A stretch of 64,000 bases of DNA from CALXVA01 sp944392465 (GTDB taxonomy: Bacteria > Bacillota > Clostridia > TANB77 > CAG-508): NCBI GenBank assembly GCA_963931155.1, contig OZ006978.1, positions 1,116,001 through 1,180,000 on the forward strand, written 5' to 3'. Positions 58,276-64,000 of this stretch are shown here, in pieces (within the stretch, counting starts at the first letter, position 1; every line of letters starts with the position of its first letter). The notes below the pieces were generated by a model that saw nothing but the letters and a program-made list of their open reading frames with translations, made no database searches and was not told the DNA's origin. The translations under genes were made by a program, and so were the position numbers.

Positions 58276-58968
58276 GTGAATACTATGTATTTAGACAATA
58301 ACCACATCACACTAGTGGGGAAGGTAACGAGCGAAAAAAAATTTAGCCATGAAATATATGGAGAAAAGTTCTATATATTTAATTTGAGTGTGCCACGTTT
58401 AAGTGGAAATTGTGATATTATACCAATTACTATTTCAGAAAGATTAATAACAGATATAGGATTGCCATTAGATAGCAAAATGTCAGTAACAGGACAATTT
58501 AGATCATATAATAGTTATGAAGGAGAGAAAAACAGATTAGTACTTACAGTATTTGCAAAAGAAATTGAGTTTTTAGAAAATCAAGAAGCAGATATACCAG
58601 TAGGAAAAGATTTTATTACAAATGAAGTTACTTTAGATGGTTATATTTGTAGAAAGCCAATTTACAGAAAAACACCATTTGGAAGAGAAATCGCAGATGT
58701 ATTACTTGCTGTAAATAGATCATATAATAAATCAGATTATATCCCTTGTATAGCTTGGGGAAGAAATGCAAAATTCTGCGAAACTGTAACTGTTGGAACA
58801 GAAATAAAAATAGTAGGTAGAGTACAATCTAGACAATACGAGAAAAAACATGAAGACGGAACTATAGAAAATAGAGTTGCATATGAAGTATCTGTATCTA
58901 CACTAGAAGTTATTGATAAAAAGTCAGATGAAAATGAGAGCAAAGAAGAAGATAAAGAAGCTATGTAA
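58276..58968 (+). CDS. Single-stranded DNA-binding protein-like, two OB folds
   Basis: 230 residues. The first OB fold (about 1-110) begins NNHITLVGKVTSEKKFSHEI; the second (about 115-220) has EVTLDGYICRKPIYRKTPFG, ADVLLAVNRSYNKSDYIPCI and WGRNAKFCETVTVGTEIKIV, typical of SSB. The acidic tail is EESKEEDKEAM-like but lacks the usual DDDIPF. Duplicate SSB domains in one chain occur in Clostridia. GTG start behind GGGGGAGGAA. Possibly needed in replication or recombination. Confidence 0.85.
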   Translation: MNTMYLDNNHITLVGKVTSEKKFSHEIYGEKFYIFNLSVPRLSGNCDIIPITISERLITDIGLPLDSKMSVTGQFRSYNSYEGEKNRLVLTVFAKEIEFLENQEADIPVGKDFITNEVTLDGYICRKPIYRKTPFGREIADVLLAVNRSYNKSDYIPCIAWGRNAKFCETVTVGTEIKIVGRVQSRQYEKKHEDGTIENRVAYEVSVSTLEVIDKKSDENESKEEDKEAM

Positions 58969-59004
58969 TTAATCCAATACAAATTAAAACATAAAAAATT
59001 CCGA

Positions 59005-59300
59005 AAAAATAAAAAAGCAAAAACAAAAACACTAAAAATAAACACGAAAAAATAATTGCAAAAAAACTATACAATTTTTATCAAAATTCAATTAACATTT
59101 AGTTCAAGCTAATTTTAGAAGAACTTGTATTTAAAATTTTACTAGAGCACTCACCCGGTGGTGAGATTTCCTAGTAAAATTTTAAAACAATTTCTAATCA
59201 AAAATTACTTTCACAAGTGCATGTTAATTTCTTTTTCTAAAAATTGTATAGTTTTTTTGCTTTTTTGTTTTTTTGTGTTTTTGGGCTTTTTACTTTTTGG
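59005..59300. repeat. Large imperfect inverted repeat (~250-290 bp)
   Basis: Core ends at 59058-59080 (GCAAAAAAACTATACAATTT) and 59238-59260 (its reverse complement). Further pairs are TTTAAAATTTTACTAG (about 59131-59147) with CTAGTAAAATTTTAAA (59170-59187), and a central hairpin CTCACC/GGTGAG (59152-59167). The outer arms continue with A- and T-rich matches. It sits between convergent genes and has no frame, which suits a double terminator or a miniature transposable element. Confidence 0.7.
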
Positions 59301-59317
59301 TAATTGCTTTTCCATAA

Positions 59318-59659
59318 TTACTTTTTATCTTCTGGAACAACAATATTATCTCTTTTTTCGTTTTTAGGTTTTTCTACTTCTATATAATCAGTAACAGGTG
59401 AAATATCTAAATCATTCCCTCCATTAATTACTTCTATTTTTTTAGGAGGTCTTCTATGTTCTGTAGGCTCTTCAGTAACCTCATTTTTCGAATGATTATC
59501 TTGATTTGTGTTTTTGCTAGAATCGTTAGTTATATCTTCATTTTCCTGTTTATTTTCATTATCTATACTGTCATTTTCATTTAATTCAACCATTTTATCT
59601 ATATCAATATCATCAAATGAAAATGTATATGAGTTATCGTTTTTATTATATGTATACAT
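59318..59659 (-). CDS. Hypothetical acidic, disordered protein
   Basis: 113 residues from ATG 59659 behind AAGGAGG. Asn/Asp/Glu/Ser-rich, with NENKQENEDITNDSSKNTN and a C-terminal EVEKPKNEKRDNIVVPEDKK. It has no membrane helix or signal. No family recognised; low complexity makes homology calls unreliable. Confidence 0.6.
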   Translation of the reverse strand: MYTYNKNDNSYTFSFDDIDIDKMVELNENDSIDNENKQENEDITNDSSKNTNQDNHSKNEVTEEPTEHRRPPKKIEVINGGNDLDISPVTDYIEVEKPKNEKRDNIVVPEDKK

Positions 59660-59723
59660 ATGCGAAACCTCCTTACTATAACTATTTTTAATTATAAATG
59701 TTGAAATTAATAAAGTCAAGCTG

Positions 59724-59752
59724 TTTACATTAAATAAAAAAAATGATAAAAT
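59724..59752 (+). promoter_or_regulatory. Promoter of scpB-proS
   Basis: TTTACA (59724-59729), 17-base spacer, TAAAAT (59747-59752), 33 bases before scpB. Confidence 0.65.
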
Positions 59753-59785
59753 ATATGGCATATAGCTATTAGGAAGGGAATAGGA

Positions 59786-60421
59786 ATGGAAATAGATAAA
59801 ATAAAAGGAGTAATTGAAGCAATTTTATTTGCAGCAGGTAGAGAAGTTAAAATTAGTGAGTTAATGTCTTCTTTAGAACTTAGTTCTGAAGAAATTATTA
59901 ATGCTGTGGAGAGTTTAAAATTAGACTATCAAAATGAAAATAGAGGACTTTCAATTATTAACTTAAATGATGCATATCAATTATGTACAAAAAAAGAATA
60001 TTATGATTATATTTATCCTATTTTTGATAAGAGAAATAAGCCAAATTTATCAAATGCAGCTTTAGAAACTTTATCCATTATAGCATATAATCCTCGTATA
60101 ACTAGGGCAGAGATTGAATCTATAAGGGGAGTTAATTCAGATGGAACCATATATAAATTATTGGATTATGAATTAATAGAAGAAGCTGGTAAACTTGATG
60201 CTCCAGGAAGACCAACAACATATAAAACAACAAATGAGTTTTTGAAGATGTTTGGAATATCAAGTTTGGATGAATTGCCAGATCTTCCAAGATATAAATT
60301 AGATGAAAATAAGCAAATAGTAATAGATGAAATAATAGAAAATGTAGAAGAGGCTCCAATGCCCGAAAGGGAAGATGTAAGTAACAATAATGAAGATATA
60401 AAAAAAGAAAATTTAAACTAA
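59786..60421 (+). CDS. scpB: Segregation and condensation protein B
   Basis: Winged-helix partner of SMC-ScpA in chromosome condensation. 211 residues: KGVIEAILFAAGREVKISEL, YQLCTKKEYYDYI, LSNAALETLSIIAYNPRITR, AEIESIRGVNSDGTIYKLLD and LDAPGRPTTYKTTNEFLKMF are diagnostic. The acidic C-terminal tail is longer than average. scpA is not in the window. proS begins 15 bases later. Confidence 0.96.
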   Translation: MEIDKIKGVIEAILFAAGREVKISELMSSLELSSEEIINAVESLKLDYQNENRGLSIINLNDAYQLCTKKEYYDYIYPIFDKRNKPNLSNAALETLSIIAYNPRITRAEIESIRGVNSDGTIYKLLDYELIEEAGKLDAPGRPTTYKTTNEFLKMFGISSLDELPDLPRYKLDENKQIVIDEIIENVEEAPMPEREDVSNNNEDIKKENLN

Positions 60422-60436
60422 AAAGGAGCGATTAGT

Positions 60437-61882
60437 GTGAAAGATAATAATAAAAAAGAGTTTGTAAAGGAAATTACTAATATAGAAGAAGATTTTGCTA
60501 AATGGTATACAGATATTGTATTAAAAGCAGAACTTGCTGATTATACAGCAGTAAAAGGATTTATAGCAATTAGGCCTTATGGTTATGCTATATGGGAAAA
60601 CATACAAAAATATGCGGATGAAAGATTTAAAGAGCATGGAGTTAAAAATTTGTCTATGCCAGTTCTTATTCCAGAGAGTTTGTTAGAAAAGGAGAAAGAC
60701 CATGTAGAAGGGTTTGCACCAGAAGTTGCTTGGGTAACTATGGGAGGAGGAGAAGAGTTAGAGGAAAAATTATGTGTAAGACCTACCTCAGAAACTATTT
60801 TCTCAACAATGTATGCAAAATGGTTGAGTTCATGGAGAGATTTGCCATATTTATATAATCAATGGTGCAATGTTTTAAGATGGGAAAAAGAAACTAGACC
60901 TTTTTTACGTTCAAGAGAATTTTTATGGCAAGAAGGTCATACAATACATGAAACTTCAAAAGAAGCACAAGAATTTACATTAGAGATGCTTGAAGTATAT
61001 GCAGATGTTATTGAAAATTTGTTAGCAATACCTGTATTAAAAGGTAGAAAAACAAAAACAGAGCAATTCGCAGGAGCTGAAGCAACATATACTGTAGAGA
61101 CATTAATGCATGATGGAAGGGCTCTTCAAGGTGGTACATCACATTATTTAGGACAAAATTTTACAAAACCATTTGATATAAAATTCCAAAACAGAGAAGG
61201 AAAAGAAGAGTTTGCATATCAAACATCTTGGGGAATTAGTACTAGACTTATAGGAGCTGTAATAATGGCACATGGAGATAATAGAGGATTGAAATTGCCA
61301 CCAAGAGTTGCACCAATTCAAGTTGTAATTATTCCTATTGCAGTTCATAAAGATGGAGTTAAAGAAAAGGCGGAAGAGCTATATAATAATTTGCAAGAAA
61401 ATTATAGAGTTGAATTAGATTTAAGAGAACAATATTCACCTGGATATAAATTTAACGATTGGGAAATGAAAGGTGTTCCTGTAAGAATTGAAATTGGCCC
61501 AAGAGACATAGAAGCAGGAAAATGTATAATTGTAAGAAGAGATACTTTAGAGAAAATTGAAGTTGATTTAAATGAATTATCAGAAAAGCTAAATAAAATT
61601 TTAGAAGATATACAAAGAAACATGTATGATATGTGTGAGCAAAGAGTAAAAGAAAAAACAACTATAGCACATAATATGGATGAATTTATTAATAATATAA
61701 ATACAAATCAGGGCTATGTTAAAACTATGTGGTGCGGAGATGCAGAGTGTGAAGAAAAAATTCATAAAATTACTGGAGCCAAGTCTAGATGTATTCCATT
61801 TGAACAAGAAAATTTAGGTGATAAGTGTGTATGTTGTGGAAAACCAGCTACCAAAATGGTAGTTTGGGGAAGACAGTACTAG
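60437..61882 (+). CDS. proS: Prolyl-tRNA synthetase, archaeal/eukaryal-like form
   Basis: 481 residues of class II form. Motif 2 region VLRWEKETRPFLRSREFLWQ, motif 3 region RLIGAVIMAHGDNRGLKLPP. The C-terminal zinc domain has CGDAECEEK and CVCCGKPATKMVVWGRQY. This short form without the editing insertion is common in Clostridia. GTG 60437 behind AAAGGAGCG. No T-box leader fits the 15-base gap, so it relies on the scpB promoter. Confidence 0.96.
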   Translation: MKDNNKKEFVKEITNIEEDFAKWYTDIVLKAELADYTAVKGFIAIRPYGYAIWENIQKYADERFKEHGVKNLSMPVLIPESLLEKEKDHVEGFAPEVAWVTMGGGEELEEKLCVRPTSETIFSTMYAKWLSSWRDLPYLYNQWCNVLRWEKETRPFLRSREFLWQEGHTIHETSKEAQEFTLEMLEVYADVIENLLAIPVLKGRKTKTEQFAGAEATYTVETLMHDGRALQGGTSHYLGQNFTKPFDIKFQNREGKEEFAYQTSWGISTRLIGAVIMAHGDNRGLKLPPRVAPIQVVIIPIAVHKDGVKEKAEELYNNLQENYRVELDLREQYSPGYKFNDWEMKGVPVRIEIGPRDIEAGKCIIVRRDTLEKIEVDLNELSEKLNKILEDIQRNMYDMCEQRVKEKTTIAHNMDEFINNINTNQGYVKTMWCGDAECEEKIHKITGAKSRCIPFEQENLGDKCVCCGKPATKMVVWGRQY

Positions 61883-61972
61883 AAAAATTAAAACTGCAAG
61901 AAATAAAATTGTTAAGAAATAAGAATAAATTTATGTAATAGAAAATTTAGGAAAATTTTCTATTACAAAAAA

Positions 61973-62018
61973 CAAATAGCAACATTAATTAAATAGGTTT
62001 TGCTATTTGTTTTTTTTG
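61973..62018. terminator. Terminator between proS and a convergent gene
   Basis: ACAAATAGCAA pairs with TTGCTATTTGT, followed by TTTTTTT. It overlaps the end of the - strand gene. Confidence 0.85.
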
Positions 62019-62788
62019 TCAGATTTATTATTATAATTTTGACTATTATCAATTAAATCAAAAATATTCATATTGCCTTCTATAACATCTGAGCTATTAC
62101 TTAAAGTATTTTTATCAGAGGCTGAATTAGATTCCTGAGAATTATTTTCTTGAATATTTCTATTTATAACATCATAATTATATACATCTCTTGGTGAACC
62201 AATAATATTTTCTTGAATATGTGTAAGTTGCTCTTCTGGTTCATCTTCATCTCCAAAATCTTCAGTTAAAATACCTAATAAATTTGGATACATTGTTCCA
62301 GCATGTTTCTTCCAGTTTTCAACAATTTGCTTTGCCTGTTCTCTAGATCCGGCAAAAGTTTTTACCTCAAAAAGACATTCGTTATTTTCCATAATTTTGC
62401 ATGTTACATTATAATAATTTTCATTTATAGGAGTATATTCTGCAACAATAGAACTTTCTTCGTTTGCATCATCTAAAGCATATTTTAAATTTGTATCAAC
62501 TTGTAATTTTAATATACCAGGAAGTATATCTTCTGTAAGTTCTAAAGTTCTAATTCCTTTTTCTGTTATTAAATACATACTTTGTTCTTCTTGATTATAT
62601 GTAAGCACAAAATCACTTTTTATTAAATCCAACAAAAATTGTTGAAAATAAAAATAATTCATATCTAAAACTGAAAGAACAATTTTATATAAAGTATTAT
62701 TATTTATTGCTTTTTGTACGCTATTAAGTATATACAAAATTAATACTTTGCTTTCTGCTAATGTTTCATCATTAGATGCTAATTTCAA
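62003..62788 (-). CDS. DUF4364 family protein
   Basis: 261 residues, TTG 62788 behind AGAGGTG. N-terminal winged-helix-like part with SKVLILYILNSVQKAINNNT and FLLDLIKSDFVLTYNQEEQS, typical of DUF4364. The middle has YNVTCKIMENNECLFEVKTF and NWKKHAG. The C-terminal ~70 residues are Asn/Ser-rich. Function unknown; family members are thought to be DNA-binding regulators, which I infer only from the fold. Confidence 0.75.
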   Translation of the reverse strand: MKLASNDETLAESKVLILYILNSVQKAINNNTLYKIVLSVLDMNYFYFQQFLLDLIKSDFVLTYNQEEQSMYLITEKGIRTLELTEDILPGILKLQVDTNLKYALDDANEESSIVAEYTPINENYYNVTCKIMENNECLFEVKTFAGSREQAKQIVENWKKHAGTMYPNLLGILTEDFGDEDEPEEQLTHIQENIIGSPRDVYNYDVINRNIQENNSQESNSASDKNTLSNSSDVIEGNMNIFDLIDNSQNYNNKSDKKNK

Positions 62789-62908
62789 ATGTTATCACCT
62801 CTTTGTAAGAATTCAAAAAAATTATATCATAAATCTAAGAAAAATACTATCATTTTTAATATTTTAATGATATAATAAAAAAAATTGTACTAAATAAGGG
62901 GAAAATAA

Positions 62909-63631
62909 ATGTCAAAAAAGACTTTTTATGAAATACTAGAGGTAAGCGAAAATGCTTCACCAGAAGTAATAGAAAAAGCGTATAAAATACTTGTAAAAAA
63001 ATATCATCCAGATTTACAACCTCCTGAAGAAAAGAAACATGCAGAAGATAAAATGAAAGAAATAAATGAGGCATATGATATATTAGGAGACGAGGGAAAG
63101 AAAAAGAAATATGATGATGAATTGGCTTCAGAAAGAGAGCAAGCACGAAGAGAAGAGGAGTTGAGAAGACAGGCAAGTCAGCAAAATGTATATGGTCAGA
63201 ATAATCAAGGGTATACAGGAACAACATATAATAATATAAATAATCAATCAGTACATAATCCAGATTTTAATTATGATATTGATAGAATAAAATATGAACA
63301 GAAATTAAGAAAGGAAGAGGAAGAGCAGAGGAGAAAAATGCAGGACAACTTAAATAAGGAATATGCTAATGCATACAATAATTATTTAAGAAGTCTTGGA
63401 TATAAAGTAAAAGAAAATTGGACAAAAGAAAAAACAAAAGATTTACTATTAGTTATAGCAATATTTGTAGTTTTTATATTTTTATTATGGTTATTTCCAC
63501 CAACACGTAATTGGCTAATTAATTTTTATGAGAGTAATCCAATAATAAGAGTTTTTGTGAATATTGTAATCTCAATAGTAACAGGAATTTTTAGAGGAAT
63601 ATGGAATTTTATAACATCAATTTTTAGTTAA
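62909..63631 (+). CDS. J-domain membrane-anchored co-chaperone
   Basis: 240 residues. N-terminal J domain (residues 3-68): TFYEILEVSENASPEVIEKA, the HPD triplet in KYHPDLQPPEE and EINEAYDILGDEGKKKKYDD. A charged Glu/Arg coiled region and Asn/Gly-rich linker follow. One membrane helix lies at about 190-210 (DLLLVIAIFVVFIFLLWLFP) and a second hydrophobic end follows. No zinc-finger or substrate domain as in DnaJ. It probably recruits DnaK to the membrane. Confidence 0.88.
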   Translation: MSKKTFYEILEVSENASPEVIEKAYKILVKKYHPDLQPPEEKKHAEDKMKEINEAYDILGDEGKKKKYDDELASEREQARREEELRRQASQQNVYGQNNQGYTGTTYNNINNQSVHNPDFNYDIDRIKYEQKLRKEEEEQRRKMQDNLNKEYANAYNNYLRSLGYKVKENWTKEKTKDLLLVIAIFVVFIFLLWLFPPTRNWLINFYESNPIIRVFVNIVISIVTGIFRGIWNFITSIFS

Positions 63632-63668
63632 AATAGGAGAAATTAAAAAAATTCTCTTATTTTTTTGT
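63631..63668 (+). terminator. Terminator after the J-domain gene
   Basis: AATAGGAGAA and TTCTCTTATT form the stem, followed by TTTTTT. Confidence 0.85.
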
Positions 63669-63728
63669 ATAAAATAATTTAATTAATGATATAATCTAAC
63701 TATAAAAAAGAAAGGAGAAACAAAAGAT

Positions 63729-64000
63729 ATGGAAAGAAAAGTTAGAGTTGTACAATATGGAACAGGAAAAATGTCAGTTTATACAATGCGTTATGTATTA
63801 GAAAAAGGAGGAGAGATAGTTGGGGCTGTTGACATGAACCCAGCAGTTATTGGTAAGGACATAGGTGAAATAATGGGCATAGAAAATACTGGAGTACTTG
63901 TTACAGATGTGAAGAATGCAGAAACCTTACTAAAAGAAGTAAAGCCAGACATAGTAATAGTAACAACAATGAGTTTATTAAATGATATAAAAGATGCTTT
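63729..64000 (+). CDS. NAD(P)-binding dehydrogenase-like protein, N-terminal part (3' end outside window)
   Basis: 90 residues visible. Starts MERKVRVVQYGTGKMSVYTM, a Rossmann motif (GTGKM), then GGEIVGAVDMNPAVIGKDIG and PDIVIVTTMSLLNDI. The pattern resembles diaminopentanoate dehydrogenase and dihydrodipicolinate-reductase-like enzymes of ornithine fermentation. The catalytic half lies beyond the window, so substrate is open. ATG follows AAAGGAGAA. Confidence 0.75.
   Translation, partial: MERKVRVVQYGTGKMSVYTMRYVLEKGGEIVGAVDMNPAVIGKDIGEIMGIENTGVLVTDVKNAETLLKEVKPDIVIVTTMSLLNDIKDA

Noticed and set aside
60422..60436. T-box leader before proS
   Set aside because: Only 15 bases separate scpB and proS.

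Overview
The window is about 30% GC and reads as the chromosome of an uncultured, spore-forming, gut-type Clostridia. Evidence: A/T-ending codons, TTG/GTG starts behind AGGAGG-type sites, an ftsQ-DUF881-DUF881-sbp-ftsA-ftsZ cluster followed by spoIIGA-sigE-sigG, an unlinked 5S gene after 16S-tRNA-Ile-23S, and many intrinsic terminators. The species cannot be named from this sequence alone.

Layout. 1-10.5 kb: end of topB, murA, division genes, spoIIGA-sigE-sigG and a ymxH-like gene. 10.6-16.7 kb: an rRNA operon with tRNA-Ile and a separately promoted 5S gene. 16.7-21.6 kb: a hypothetical gene, then rpmG-secE-nusG-rplK-rplA-rplJ-rplL. 21.7-33.5 kb: htrA, rnhB, pyrimidine nucleoside phosphorylase, rpsB-tsf, an EEP-family phosphoesterase, a membrane protein, rluD, rluB and a replication-relaxation-like gene. 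33.5-44.8 kb: a VirD4/TraG-like ATPase, a MurJ/SpoVB-type flippase, HU, rubredoxin, tRNA-Leu, a PHP phosphoesterase, a possible serpin-like protein, a cysteine desulfurase and a split TSUP transporter. 44.8-55.0 kb: a cysteine-rich protein gene cut in two by a ~9.6-kb serine-recombinase element. 55.1-64 kb: murI, metK, a tandem-OB SSB-like gene, scpB, proS, a DUF4364 gene, a J-domain protein and a truncated dehydrogenase-like gene.

Main discovery candidate. The codon CGG behaves as a +1 frameshift signal. I scanned every accepted gene (about 16,500 codons, by eye) and found only six in-frame CGG codons: sigG (9852), pyrimidine nucleoside phosphorylase (24970), rluB (31983), a TSUP half-gene (44505), a small protein of the mobile element (47833) and a zinc-ribbon membrane protein (48389). 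At all six the reading frame breaks, and at all six dropping the C restores the expected protein with a glycine (CGGN read as GGN). No intact gene carries an in-frame CGG, while CGT, CGC and CGA are used. Dropped into frame, the glycine falls on conserved positions, for example in the phosphorylase active-site loop. This suggests that CGG is unassigned, and that ribosomes skip one base or a quadruplet-reading tRNA-Gly decodes CGGN. A systematic sequencing error is the main alternative, but the conserved rRNA and tRNA tracts I can recognise show no inserted C.

The mobile element carries an HNH-like protein, a cassette of three zinc-ribbon membrane-anchored proteins, a truncated tyrosine recombinase and a large serine recombinase. 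Its ends allow the uninterrupted target gene to be rebuilt in frame with a two-base AA/TT crossover. It contains two of the six CGG sites, so it appears adapted to the same decoding rule as its host.
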